Source: Schistocerca nitens (Eukaryota > Arthropoda > Insecta > Orthoptera > Acrididae). Taken from it: 64,000 nt of DNA. Location: contig NC_064622.1 of NCBI RefSeq assembly GCF_023898315.1, forward strand, positions 179,076,178 through 179,140,177, given 5' to 3'. The position numbers and the translations under genes are program-made. Within the stretch, counting starts at the first letter, position 1. Every line of letters begins with the position of its first letter. Positions 21,093-32,999 of the stretch are shown piece after piece. The notes under the pieces were generated by a model, which worked only from the letters and a program-made list of their open reading frames with translations, was not told where the DNA came from and did not search any database.

Positions 21093-21340
21093 ATGTTTGG
21101 TTTGTGAGGCGCTCAACTGCGCGATCATCAGCGCCCGTACAAAGTCCCCATTATTGCGCAGTCCAGTTTTTTCACAGTCCAATCTAGCCACTGTCACAAA
21201 TGATGATGAAATAATGAGGACAATACAAACACGCAGTCTCCGGGCAGAGAAAATCCCCAACCCGACCGGGAATCGAACACAGGACCCCGAGATCCAGAGG
21301 CTGCAACGCTAGCCACTAGACCACCACGAGCTGTGGACGT
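21093..21340 (-). repeat. SINE family F
   Basis: The minus strand shows GTGGTCTAGTGGCTAGCGTT (A-box region) and GTGTTCGATTCCCGG (B box), then a body ending in the GATGAT-type tail. Flanks CCGTATCGG (21084-21092) and CCGTATTGG (21341-21349) form a likely 9-bp TSD with one mismatch. Confidence 0.8.
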
Positions 21341-21399
21341 CCGTATTGGCGTCGCCACATTGCATATTCACTGCATTAACGCTCTCAAAAGCTGTAAAA

Positions 21400-23530
21400 C
21401 TATTCGTTAACAGAATCCTAGTCTATTTCTGAAGCTATTCGGCTGACTTAAAATTTGCAGATCTATACTGTGTAGAGTTTTGGGAGAAATATTTTTTTTT
21501 GTAATTACAGTTCTCTTCTAGAAATGAACAATTCTGAGGAAAAATTTTAAAAATGTAAGAAATTGATTTTCGGTGGGGGGGGGGGGGGGGAGGGGGTTCG
21601 TGTTCCCCATGTGGACGAGGAGAACTTACCACATGTGAGTATTTTCCCGAAGCTTCAAAGCTTTATAAATTTTTTCATCATTTTTTTTTTACTAATTTGC
21701 CTGGGGTATGTATCGCTCTAATAACTACGTGCCAAAAGCGACAGTTATCTTTAATTATCGTTGGGAACTAACACACTCTCTCATGAAACGATCAGGATAT
21801 TCGAATGAAGAAGAAACGTAATACCGTATCTTGTTCCTACATTTTGTCGTATGGAACATTGCTACAGCTTATTCACTACATTGTATCGCGTAACTTTTTG
21901 AAAAGTGAATGAAATAAATTATTCTGTTAAATTTGGAATGAAATGTTTTGTTAAAAACTCTCTTATATGTTTGTTAAAAGCCACGACTACGTGAAGACAT
22001 CCATCTTACGATGAATGAAAAAAAATCTTCCTTTAATGTTACACGATAATCCAATTAAACACAATGCTAATTATTTTCTTTTTTGTGAGGCCTGATGCTC
22101 CAGTATAGATGCCTATGTGCAAAGGCAGCGTATACACATACAGAAAATATTTTTTAATAAAACTGTACCTCTGGCCTAAAAATTGAATTGGAAAATATTA
22201 CAAGACGCCATTTTGTATTTATTGAGATTAATAACTTCAATACATTCAGAATTAAATGACTGTTAAAAAGGTTTTTATCATTAATGGCGTCGCTTCAACA
22301 ATGCACTTACACAAAATGGCCAGGGGCAACATTTAATTATTACGTAACTACATCATGGATAGGGAAAGTACTTTCTTGCTACTAACGAAAACACACTCTA
22401 CAGTAATTATTTGGATATATATTTAACAAAAATTATAATAACGCTACAGATAATTGAATTAATTACAGACCGTGATTCACATGCGTCCGTCAGCTAGGAC
22501 ATCAGAACCAAGACGACACAGAAGACAATGAAAAAAAAAACGTGCTTTTCTTTAATACCACGAGACAAAAATTACAGGTAATACGATTCTAAGAGCGCAT
22601 ATAGCGCTTATTTATTGTTGAATATCGATAAGTTAATTTTGTACTCCTTCTTTTTCCGGAGGCTATACTATAATTGAACATTGACAGTTATCTACTGCAA
22701 TATACAATACGGACTGACGCTATTACAACTTTTGTTTTCCTGTCATGAGGTGCTCGTATATGACTCGTACCATTTGTGCGTGCTTAACTGAAATTTTGAT
22801 GGCTCAGCGACCGTCGGGTCCACAAAATTAACTCCATTTTTCGCTGTTAATTAGTGCTTCGTTACTACTGTTACATAAATATAGACTTCACAGAGTTTTC
22901 TCTCAAACAGCACATTTAAACATGCATCACAAAAGTATAAAACTCAGGGCGCTCTTAAACCATAGCGGGTCTTGAACGTATGACCCATCCTCAACATTCA
23001 GATTTAGTATAAATATAGTTTTGTCTCACCCTGAAGCTGTATAATAATAAAAGAGGACCAATCCCACTAATTTTATTGAAGAAGTGTTATTTTGGGATGA
23101 TTTATTTACACCTCCTCAATCGCCACATTAAAACCATCGAAGTTAGTTCCATGGAATTCGGAAAACTTTGTGTTAATTTATGTGTCACTCATCAAAAGTA
23201 AGGCGTAAAAACCTTGTCATAAATAAACCACTACGAGAGATGTTCCCTATCATATATGGTTTAGTTTAGTTTCTCTTGTTAGAAATTCATCGTGATAGTG
23301 GCAGTTTCTAAAGGGCCCCCACACACGAGCGTTGGATTGTCGATACATGTTTGCCAGATCATGAGATCTGCCCGCACATCGCAAATGTGTACGCAAATTG
23401 CAGATAGGAGCTGTCGACTACTGATCGCTCGTAATACCCAAGTAATCCGATGTATCGCCGTGGATCATGTGTGGCACTTTATCTGGCTTATTGTGATCAC
23501 TTTGTCTCGCTATTAAACGTGATTATGTAG
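21400..23530. other. AT-rich DNA, no gene recognised
   Basis: About 2.1 kb of AT-rich sequence with no frame over 75 codons and no repeat shared with the rest of the window. It includes a homopolymer G run of about 16 at 21575-21590. Nothing suggests an RNA gene. Confidence 0.5.
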
Positions 23531-23534
23531 CTTT

Positions 23535-24310
23535 CAGAATTAATTTTCTCTCCACAGCGGAGTTTGTGCTGATCTGAAACTTCTTCGCAGATTAATACTG
23601 TTAGCCGGGGAAGAATTCGAACCTGGGACTTTTGGCTATTTTGGACAAGTGCTGTACTGACTAAGCTCTCCAAGCACGACTCACGACCCGCCCATAAAAC
23701 TCTACTTCGCCAGTAGATCATTTCCTTGCTTCAAAATTTCAGAGAATATCTCCTGCATACATTTTGAGACTAGTGACCTACCAGGTTAGCCAAGAGCGCT
23801 AATGCGTTGCTTCCTGGACTGTGGTAGGCGCGCACGCCCCTGATCGAATCCGCCCGGCGGATTACCGACGTGGGCCGATATGCTGGCCAGCCTGGATGTG
23901 GTTTTTAGGTGGTTTTCCACATCCCCCTAGGTGAATACTGGGCTGGTCCCCAGACTCGCATCAGTTATACGACTCGCAGACATTTGAAACACGTTCGCAC
24001 TCTTCCATGGTTTACACTAGACACAGACATTTGGGGTACACTTATTCCGTCCTGGGGGGGAGGGGGGGGTACGGGGTGGCGGCAGGAAGGGCATCCGGCC
24101 CCTCCTTTCCATTAAGCATGCCAAGTCCGATTGTAAAATGCCAGCCCTGTGGGACAAAGCACAAGCGAAAGAAGAAGAAGAAGACAGATTGAAACTAGCA
24201 CTCCTGGAAGAAAAGATAATACAGAAACATGGCTTAGCCACAGTCTGGGGGACTGTTTTCAAAATGAATTTGCACCCTGCAGTCGTATCTGTGCTGATAC
24301 GGTTTTTAAA
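23535..24310 (-). repeat. SINE family E copy, diverged, interrupted by SINE D
   Basis: The antisense tRNA-like core GAATTCGAACCTGGGAC at about 23612 and flanking body match the 5282-5816 repeat with many changes. After the SINE D insertion the E body resumes at 24199 with CACTCCTGGAAGAAAAGATA. Confidence 0.7.
23774..24188 (+). repeat. SINE family D with (GAA)n tail
   Basis: tRNA-like head TAGCCAAGAGCGCTAATGCG (A box) and GATCGAATCCGCC (B box), a long body with a G-rich run near 24054-24068, and a (GAA)n tail. Near-duplicate flanks TTGAGACTAG (23764-23773) and TTGAAACTAG (24189-24198) are the TSD. Confidence 0.82.
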
Positions 24311-25850
24311 GTTTTATTTCGTTTCGGTATCGATATGTGGAATAAGAACTGTACGATGGAATTCATAGCTATTCAGGAAGCACGGCCCATCCTGAGAAGT
24401 GAATTCGAAGCAGGAGTTGCTACTATCATCGAGATGGATACAGAAATAAAATAAAAGAAACATCAGAACCCTTATTTTGCAGTGATCAGCATTTTGAAGC
24501 TAGTTTGTAGAAGCAAAAAACCATGGAAAATTAATATTACTAATCACAACATGCAGTTCTCTGGCTAGGGACTTTCGGGTATTCATGAAACAACTCATAA
24601 ATGAAGAAGAACCGGAGGGCCTCAAGGCAATGCACCAACAGACAAAGCTTGACATCTATTATGAGACATGAGGTGGCAGATAAATGACAGTCGCATGGCA
24701 TGAGTATGACTCGACACCAATAGAAGTAATGTGGCTCCATGTCTTCTTTGGAAAATGAAGGTGTTCTAGTATTGGTCAACTTAATTTACGTTTAAATAAA
24801 TCTAGTTAGATACTCAGTAAAACTATTTTTCATGTAAAAAATTAAAAGCCTCTGTTTTGGCCTTCACGTTTATTCTCGGCTATGCAGTCCTTCACATTTG
24901 ATTTTGAAAAAATTATTCAATAAAAAATTTAATTCTTTCATGCGTAATGGCTTGATCTCACAGTTTGATAATGAATTGATTGTCTTTTCGTTATTGCTTT
25001 TAGTTATTATGACACTAAGATATTAAGTAACTACAGCACATTTTCTAAACGTTTACAGTGAAAAGTATTGTCGTTGGTCAATTTATGTTTGGTGCATATA
25101 TTGGTGTATAAATTGTTATTGTTTATAGTGTTGGAAGGAGACTCACACCTATTTCCAGTCTCGAGTATTTGTCAGTTGGACGTGATAGACTGTGACATGC
25201 CACAATCAACACTATGACCACATACTAAGCAGAGTTGTGGATTGTGTTCCTCTTTAGAACGTGTCTATGAAGTCAGTTACAGTCATGTTTTGATTTAACA
25301 TTGCATTTATTAAGCGTTATTCTCATTTTAAAAGTAGTAATAAACAATCGCAGATTCTGCGGGAGTGTTAGCTGTACTCTGTAGCTACAATTTTTATTTC
25401 CTGAACTAACAACTTCATTCACGAAAAATACTGTCGTACAAATCCTCTAAATCTGTCTTCAATTTGCGACCTTCTCTCTCATACATAATTATGTGGAAGA
25501 CAGTATCATTTTAATTATATCAACGACAAAATCCAATTTTCACATTTATTTCTGGAACATACATCATTTGTCCGACTTCATAAACGCATATAAGATAGAA
25601 ACACGAGCTATAACTATGCATCAGGCACAACCATAGCCTCCAGTATGGACTGTCGTAACGCATCATACCCATTGCCAATATATGTCACCTATTTACTCGA
25701 GACTAGAAAGAGATACAGCTCCTTCCATAAAGAGATACAGCTCCTTCAAGTTTTAGAAACTATTTCGATATGTATGCAGCAATGTATGACCTAAAATGCA
25801 CCAAATTCAAACTAGTCTGCACCTACATTTTTCACCATAATCTTTTCCAG
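24310..25850. other. No gene recognised
   Basis: AT-rich, only short frames; a near-repeat GAGATACAGCTCCTTC at 25708 and 25734. No element boundary seen before the Tc1-like element at 25854. Confidence 0.45.
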
Positions 25851-25853
25851 ATA

Positions 25854-27275
25854 CACTCCTGGAAATGGAAAAAAGAACACATTGACACCGGTGTGTCAGA
25901 CCCACCATACTTGCTCCGGACACTGCGAGAGGGCTGTACAAGCAATGATCACACGCACGGCACAGCGGACACACCAGGAACCGCGGTGTTGGCCGTCGAA
26001 TGGCGCTAGCTGCGCAGCATTTGTGCACCGCCGCCGTCAGTGTCAGCCAGTTTGCCGTGGCATACGGAGCTCCATCGCAGTCTTTAACACTGGTAGCATG
26101 CCGCGACAGCGTGGACGTGAACCGTATGTGCAGTTGACGGACTTTGAGCGAGGGCATATAGTGGGCATGCGGGAGGCCGGGTGGACGTACCGCCGAATTG
26201 CTCAACACGTGGGGCGTGAGGTCTCCACAGTACATCGATGTTGTCGCCAGTGGTCGGCGGAAGGTGCACGTGCCCGTCGACCTGGGACCGGACCGCAGCG
26301 ACGCACGGATGCACGCCAAGACCGTAGGATCCTACGCAGTGCCGTAGGGGACCGCACCGCCACTTCCCAGCAAATTAGGGACACTGTTGCTCCTGGGGTA
26401 TCGGGGAGGACCATTCGCAACCGTCTCCATGAAGCTGGGCTACGGTCCCGCACACCGTTAGGCCGTCTTCCGCTCACGCCCCAACATCGTGCAGCCCGCC
26501 TCCAGTGGTGTCGCGACAGGCGTGAATGGAGGGACGAATGGAGACGTGTCGTCTTCAGCGATGAGAGTCGCTTCTGCCTTGGTGCCAATGATGGTCGTAT
26601 GCGTGTTTGGCGCCGTGCAGGTGAGCGCCACAATCAGGACTGCATACGACCGAGGCACACAGGGCCAACACCCGGCATCATGGTGTGGGAAGCGATCTCC
26701 TACACTGGCCGTACACCACTGGTGATCGTCGAGGGGACACTGAATAGTGCACGGTACATCCAAACCGTCATCGAACCCATCGTTCTACCATTCCTAGACC
26801 GGCAAGGGAACTTGCTGTTCCAACAGGACAATGCACGTCCGCATGTATCCCGTGCCATCCAACGTGCTCTAGAAGGTGTAAGTCAACTACCCTGGCCAGC
26901 AAGATCTCCGGATCTGTCCCCCATTGAGCATGTTTGGGACTGGATGAAGCGTCGTCTCACGCGGTCTGCACGTCCAGCACGAACGCTGGTCCAACTGAGG
27001 CGCCAGGTGGAAATGGCATGGCAAGCCGTTCCACAGGACTACATCCAGCATCTCTACGATTGTCTCCATGGGAGAATAGCAGCCTGCATTGCTGCGAAAG
27101 GTGGATATACACTGTACTAGTGCCGACATTGTGCATGCTCTGTTGCCTGTGTCTATGTGCCTGTGGTTCTGTCAGTGTGATCATGTGATGTATCTGACCC
27201 CAGGAATGTGTCAATAAAGTTTCCCCTTCCTGGGACAATGAATTCACGGTGTTCTTATTTCAATTTCCAGGAGTG
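25854..27275 (+). mobile_element. Complete Tc1-like transposon (1422 bp)
   Basis: TA (25852-25853) then CACTCCTGGAAATGGAAAAA, and the inverted copy ending at 27275 before TA (27276-27277). The inverted repeats are about 27 bp with two mismatches. One intact transposase gene lies between. No internal insertion is visible. Confidence 0.93.
26098..27120 (+). CDS. Tc1-like transposase, intact 340 residues
   Basis: The enzyme would bind the element's inverted ends and move it by cut and paste into TA sites in the nucleus. Residues 10-55 form a helix-turn-helix around YRRIAQHVGREVSTVHRCCR. An arginine-rich linker (60-76) and a second helix-turn-helix (about 85-115, SGRTIRNRLHEAGL) follow. Catalytic residues are D155 (VVFSDESRF), D244 (FQQDNARPH) and E277 (SPDLSPIEHVW). 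The C-terminus is GGYTLY. I chose the ATG at 26098 because MPRQRG begins the family-like region; the frame is open 72 codons upstream with no motif. Oddities are only 32 residues between D244 and E277, where Tc1 normally has 34, and VWEA at 197-199, where VWGx is usual. There is no frameshift or stop, so recent activity is plausible, though activity itself is not shown. Confidence 0.93.
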   Translation: MPRQRGREPYVQLTDFERGHIVGMREAGWTYRRIAQHVGREVSTVHRCCRQWSAEGARARRPGTGPQRRTDARQDRRILRSAVGDRTATSQQIRDTVAPGVSGRTIRNRLHEAGLRSRTPLGRLPLTPQHRAARLQWCRDRREWRDEWRRVVFSDESRFCLGANDGRMRVWRRAGERHNQDCIRPRHTGPTPGIMVWEAISYTGRTPLVIVEGTLNSARYIQTVIEPIVLPFLDRQGNLLFQQDNARPHVSRAIQRALEGVSQLPWPARSPDLSPIEHVWDWMKRRLTRSARPARTLVQLRRQVEMAWQAVPQDYIQHLYDCLHGRIAACIAAKGGYTLY

Positions 27276-27279
27276 TATA

Positions 27280-27880
27280 TGTGGTGGGTTACTTAAATTC
27301 AAGGGAACAATAATAATTGTGAGTTTAACAACAGGAGAGCCAGTTCATTGTCAGGCTGCAATGTGAAACTATAAAGTGAAAAATAATAATTTTTTCATCA
27401 AGTGTGAAGGACTGCATTGTGCGTAACACATGTGAATATCAAAACAGTGGTTTTAAATTTTTTATCTGATAAATAAAGTTTTACTGAGAAATTCAGAGCT
27501 CTATCTAGCTTTGCTCTATTTAATTGAAACATTAATTAAGCTAACTGAATCTAAAAGATGCATCAAGTTATTAACGCTGCATTACTTTCACTGGCATTGA
27601 GTCACACACATGCCAACCACTGCCATGTATCTGCCACAGCATGTACTAAGTCACTTGTCATGCCGTGTGCACCCTGACAAGACATAATTGCAAAATATAT
27701 AATAGAAAGATTTAAACAACAAACTTGGCGACAAGGAAAAATATAACGTACATGGTACGGCAAACTGCATTCTGCTCCACTCTGCATTGTTGCCAAATTT
27801 ATTGAAGATGTCGGATCCAAGATGGCGGATATAGATGTTGCAACATCGCAGTGACATCATGGTGGGAAGTCAAAATTTTG
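27280..27880. other. No gene recognised, AT-rich
   Basis: Short frames only; no repeat match elsewhere in the window. Confidence 0.45.
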
Positions 27881-28480
27881 GCAGGAAAAGAGCTACCTCC
27901 ACGAACTTAAATCCCTCCCCTCCCATCACCAATCTCATCTCCCTCCCCTCCCCACCTCCCCTCCACTCCCCCCACCGTTCTTCTCTCCCTAGTCTAATAT
28001 CCCCACCTCCCCTCCCCTACCCACCCCTTCCCCATCTGGTAAGTGGCGGGAAAACGAAACAGTCAGTGCTGGGCTCTTGGCTAGGACAGACGGTAGTCTT
28101 TTTTTTGTATCTTCTGATCCCCTTCCATCCCCTATCTGGAAACTGGCAGGAAAAGGACTCTGTCTGTGCTGGGCTGCTGGACAGGATGGATATAAGTCTT
28201 TATTTTGCATGGATTGCTTATTTAAACAATCTGAGTTGTCTTAGGCAGCAGCTCCATCCAGTGTGTTCGCCATGAGGTCTGGAGTCCAACTGACCTAGTT
28301 CACTACACCACCACCAGAGGGCACTGTCGTCTGTCCCCCTCCCCACTCCTGTGATGTAATCCAAGATGGAGATTTGGGGAGAAATGGCGGGAAGAAAACT
28401 CAGTCTGTGTCTACCGGCTGGACTGGGGCAACAGTTGTAATTGTTTACTGTGCTCAGTGGACGAGATGTCTGTGCTGGAG
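27880..28480. repeat. Degenerate repeat block with pyrimidine-rich tract
   Basis: A C/T-rich tract spans 27907-28035. A motif of the form GGMRRGAAAA ... TGTCTGTGCTGGGCTNYTGG ... GTCTTT appears near 28040 and 28140, with a weaker version near 28380 (GGCGGGAAGAAAACTCAGTC). A short related piece GGCAGGAAAAGAGC lies at about 27880. It may be part of an unrecognised element. Confidence 0.5.
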
Positions 28481-28526
28481 AAGGAGGAGTATATTAGCAT
28501 CAGAGGACTGTGTTGGTAGCAATGAT

Positions 28527-28557
28527 ATTTCGTGAAGACGAATATGCTTCACGAAAT
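28527..28557. repeat. Short perfect inverted repeat
   Basis: ATTTCGTGAAG and CTTCACGAAAT, 11-bp arms around a 9-nt spacer. No T run follows, so there is no reason to call it a terminator. Confidence 0.6.
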
Positions 28558-28579
28558 AATGAAGATGGGGCTATGTTAC

Positions 28580-29030
28580 ACATAGAAACTCATGCCGATA
28601 AATGCGTTTGCAGTAACCATAGATCATTCGATAAAAGTCCAGTCAGTCAGTCTTCCGAAGCGTAACAGGCAAGACGATCACCAGAGAGTCTCCACACCCC
28701 GCTGGAAGAAAGGCAATGTGCCGGCTTACGCAATGCCAGGGAGCGCGCCGGTTTATGGCACGGCCACATGGTAGCCTCAAAGCACTAACTGTCACATAGG
28801 AAATACCCGCAGCCTTCCTCCTTCCCATCCCCGGTGCACAAATACTCTTTCTCATTGAACACGAACTGCTTTAACAGTTGTTACATCTAGTGCTGAAGAA
28901 TATTGTTACATAAATAAACTGAAGATGACACAGTGACTGAATGTGCCACAGCACAAACAGAGAGAGAGAGAGCTTTGCAGATGATGCGAGAATATTTAAA
29001 CGTTTACACGTCTTATTCCGAGGTATACTG
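28580..29030. other. No gene recognised
   Basis: Short frames only; a brief GAGAGA run near 28961-28973. Confidence 0.4.
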
Positions 29031-29032
29031 CC

Positions 29033-29400
29033 AGTGCCACACTTCAACATGGGCGACACTCTTGTGAAACCATCCCTGAGACACTTTGCGCGCTTTTGTG
29101 GGAAATACCCTTGTATTTGAGCGCGAGCTGCTTCAGGGGTTACAAAATCCAATTTATTAAGTCTCTAAATGCACTTTCAAAAAGTGCGCTGCACAATAGT
29201 TTGTTTCAGTTTTGCGATGTATACCGCCACACTTGAACATGGACTCTAAAAAGATCGCTGCACACTTGTGAAGCATCCCTGAGACACTTCACATGTTTTT
29301 GTGGGAAACAGATCCCGAAACCGATTCCGGCTGCAAAATCTGGTTTTACACGTCAAGTGGAAGTCGAAATAAATATTTTCTGTAAGTCTAAATAGGACGC
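29033..29400. repeat. Two-unit tandem repeat, period about 186 bp
   Basis: GTATACTGCCAG...CACACTTCAACATGG at 29033 recurs as GTATACCGCCACACTTGAAC at 29219. Both continue with CTTGTGAA, CATCCCTGAGACACTT and TTTTGTGGGAAA. Units are diverged, with small insertions. Confidence 0.75.
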
Positions 29401-30250
29401 TCACGAGTTATAGCTGATTGAATCCATTGGCAGAGAAAGAGAGAACTTACTGAGTCATACAGCTATTGTAGTGTTCCTCACTTTTCTGAAATGGTGAGTG
29501 GGTTTAGTTTATGTTTGTTGCTGCTGGAGTCAGGGACATTATTTTCCTCACTTCTCGAAGCAGTGTCTCAGCACAGAGGGGAAAATCGAAACAACTACGC
29601 AACCAGAACTTGAAGCACTGTCCTACAGACGAGAAAAATGACTGGAATTTTCGGTGAATTTTCAATGTCTGGAGATGCTCTAAAGCGACAATGGCAGTAG
29701 AGGGACAGCTTCCCTGCAGAGGTGGATGGTCTGCTTGAACGTCTCCTGAACAGTCAAACAAAGAAGACATCACATTACTATCAGATGTCACAGAACTTTG
29801 CGCAGATACTCTGCCCCCTTCTTCTACAAACCAGACTACAGAGGCTCCTATATCCCACACCAAGGGTATCTTGTGAATGGAGCATTCTTGTTGGTTCTCG
29901 TTGAATTTACCCGCCAAACTGCCGCTGCTGTCGGTGTGGGAACACTGTCCACCGTTTTCTGGAAACGAGATTTTCAGTGGAAAAACTATTTTGTACAATT
30001 CGAAAAAAAAAACATACAGCAGTCATACCGCACTGACAGTTAAACCTTGCAAATTTGCTCTGCAGATCATGATATACGGAAAGACACTTCATCAATTACA
30101 CTGCTCTGCTACTGTCGAGGAAAGCTTGGATTTTTCAGCGTGAAACCGACCTCCAACCGGGCTATATCACCACATACCATATCGATGCGGTAAACACACA
30201 ATTCGTATCCTGCACCACACAAATTCAGCACTTCTGTACCCTGCATACGA
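29400..30250. other. No gene recognised
   Basis: A 164-codon minus-strand frame spans 29504-29998, with overlapping plus-strand frames. I see no domain, and composition does not favour either strand. Confidence 0.35.
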
Positions 30251-30451
30251 GCTATTGACCGTTGTGACCGAGCTGTTCTAGGCACTTCAGTCTGGAACCG
30301 CGCGACTGCTACGGTCGCAGGTTCGAATCCTGCCTCGGGAATGTATGTGTGTGCTGTCCTTAGGTTAGTTAAGTTTAAGTAGTTCTAAGTTCTAGGGGAC
30401 TGATGACCTCAGATGTTAAGTCCCATAGTGTTCAGAGTCAGTTTTGAACTA
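30251..30451 (+). repeat. SINE family A, diverged
   Basis: tRNA-like head with GTCGCAGGTTCGAATCCTGC (B box) and the TTAGGTTAGTTAAGTTTAAG tail block; substitutions throughout and no clear TSD. Confidence 0.82.
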
Positions 30452-30454
30452 AGG

Positions 30455-31400
30455 TGTTTCTCATATCTAGAGAAGCAGCAGACGTCCCTTCCAACTGTCT
30501 TTCACCATCTAAATGCATACACAATTGAATTTCTCTGGAGCAAATAATGACAGAAAATATGTAGAAGCTGTCAACTCGACACTTTTACATGGGAGGGAAT
30601 AATGATTCAGTGCAAAGACACGTCCACATTGAATCTTTTCAAATTTGCATGTCGAAGACACATGATGACGAATTCTGCCCAACACATACCAAGTATTAGT
30701 TCGCTATTCAACCGCCTATAGGACGACGGGGTTAGGTCAGCTACACTCCTGCCCCCAGCTGAACTAGGGAGGCAAGTATCGGAAATACGCTCTCCTGAAG
30801 GCTGTGGCTCTGGAAATATAAATATCTGTACCATTCTTATGAATGGACATAAATTTCCACGTAAAAAGATCTTTCATTCCCCTTACAGCTGTAGAGGTTT
30901 CCTCGTGTTATCCATACCTTAATTATGATAGGCCAAAGCCATTTTCTTTGCACATGTCCGAACATGCACATACTTTAGAAGCCCGCTGATCAGTGAATCT
31001 ATCGCGCTTCCCCTATTAAGTATAATACTTCGCCAATAACTGAATGCTGACAATACAAAACAACACTGAACGAAAATCCGAGATGGATGGTCATCTCTCA
31101 TGAGTTTTTCTTGCGAGTGGTACCACTGTATCTTAGAAATAGAGGCGTAATCGTCTTACAAGCCACCATATGTTAAAAACACGATCGTAACGGCTATGTT
31201 ACTGTCACAAGGGGTCTTGGTTCTACAGGCGCACACAAGTATCGCTAGCGATATCCATGTTAAAAAGTTTACTCGCCTTATAAATCGAGGTATGGCATTA
31301 CTTCCGAATGAAGCGGTTTTCCACACAAATGCCGTGACATTGAATAGAGACGTTGGTTGCCGTCGTGTGTATTAACAGACCAACAGTACGGGTGCACGTC
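30455..31400. other. No gene recognised
   Basis: Short frames only; no repeat shared with other parts of the window. Confidence 0.4.
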
Positions 31401-31402
31401 GC

Positions 31403-32003
31403 CGGCGGTGTAAGCTCGTAATAAATTCACCGAATGTAGAATGTGATTTGGCTAAGGAACGTGGTATGAGGCCGGTATTTGCGACTCCCTCATGCCGCCG
31501 CTAGGTATTTCTCCAGTATTTGTAACACATTCTATCTTCGTGCCATGTCAGAGGTTCTGAGATATATCCACTGGGTTATAGGCGATGGTTGATTGAGAAT
31601 GATCACATACGGTAGATGGCGTGCTATGCAACGAATCGCTTTAAAAAAAAATGCAGTGCTAGATTGAGGTCGTAACAAATGTACACTGACTTTTCAGATC
31701 TATCGTGTTATGCTTTCTGGTAGAAATGATGCCACCGATTTGCAATCAACTCATTCCAATCATTCACATACCATGGAGAAGTCTTTTAATGATTACAGCC
31801 ACAGATGAATTCAGGGTGATGTGTGTGTGATTGGATTGTGATGGTCTGGCTAACAACAACAGCCCATGTGCTGTATATAAATGAATTTATCACCTGTGGA
31901 AGAGCGAAGTGTAAATAAAACTGGTGCACCCCTTAAAATAACATGCACATCAAAGCATTAGAGAAGGACCAGTTGTGTAAATATAGCACAACCATACAGT
32001 GCC
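31403..32003. repeat. 601-bp direct repeat, copy 1
   Basis: Nearly identical to 33781-34381, at a constant offset of 2378 bp, with only a handful of differences. It contains a TATATAA at 31874-31880 and an AATAAA at 31914-31919, an arrangement seen in LTRs, but no clear TG...CA ends. Confidence 0.95.
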
Positions 32004-32309
32004 CACCCGCTGATACAGAAACTTCACAGGTATTTTCAGCGTGAACCAACAGACAGAAAATACACACTATCCAAGATTCAGAATTATGTACAAGCTTCAT
32101 ATATCGAAAAGACATTTTACCTTATCTCCGGACAACGCCAACGTGTCCTAATTGCGGTTACCAGTATACCGAAATAACTTCAGCGGCCGAAGTTTAAATT
32201 ACTTTAGAACTTCACCATAAAAACACTTTGATCTTACAAGGTTCTAAAAGCTTTGTACAAGATATGTAGACACTATACCTTACCAAGAAAACTTATCCAC
32301 TGGAACTTC

Positions 32310-32487
32310 GCCGGCCGTTGTGGCCTCAGTCCGGAACCGCGCTGCTGCTACGGACACAGGTTCGAATCCTGCCTCGGGCATGGATGTGTGAAATGGCCTT
32401 AGGTTAGTTAGGTTTAAATAGTTCTAAGTCTAGGGGACTGATGACCTCACATGTGAAGTCCCATAGTGCTTCGAGCCATTTGAACCA
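32310..32487 (+). repeat. SINE family A, head partly deleted
   Basis: GCCGGCCGTTGTGGCCTCAGTCC joins head to stem with the A-box region missing; B box GGTTCGAATCCTGCC and tail are present. Confidence 0.8.
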
Positions 32488-32999
32488 TCTGTCCACTGGC
32501 ATTGGACGTTACGAAAGCTACCGACGAAAATTAAAATCTGGTAAGGAAGGTGAAATTTATGTTGAACAGAGGACACATTAATATTAAATGTAATGAAATA
32601 GTCAATGAGTTGGCGAAGATTGCACTCTAAACGTCGGTTTTATTAACTTCTTATTAGTGCCATTAGACCTGAAGGACATTACACTTCAGAACAAGGCGCC
32701 AATGGGAATAAGAACGTCAATCATTGATACGCAGAAAAGGGAAATATTATGGACAAATACAGGCAAACATACCGTCGAAACCCTGGTTACAAGCGGTTCA
32801 GGCGACTGAAAAGTTTTTAAGTTCCATAATCGCAGATTTACTCATGGGGTCTTTCTCCAGCCGTCTTCACCAAATATACGTCCGAGAATCTTTATTGTGA
32901 ATGCGAGGGAGTAACAATAGCAGTTATCAATCAATTTTTTTCGAATGTAAACTGTATGTAATTTGATTTCATACAACAGTTAACCAGATCTCATCAACC

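Noticed and set aside
25882..26097. 72 extra N-terminal codons in frame with the intact transposase
   Set aside because: They cover element leader next to the inverted repeat and show no motif. The ATG at 26098 begins the family-like N-terminus.
26202..26633. 143-codon minus-strand frame opposite the transposase
   Set aside because: It is the antisense shadow of a GC-rich coding region, with no domain.
28527..28557. Rho-independent terminator
   Set aside because: The hairpin has no T run and the sequence is eukaryotic.
29504..29998. 164-codon minus-strand frame
   Set aside because: Overlapped by plus-strand frames, no recognisable domain and no start context. Left as unassigned.
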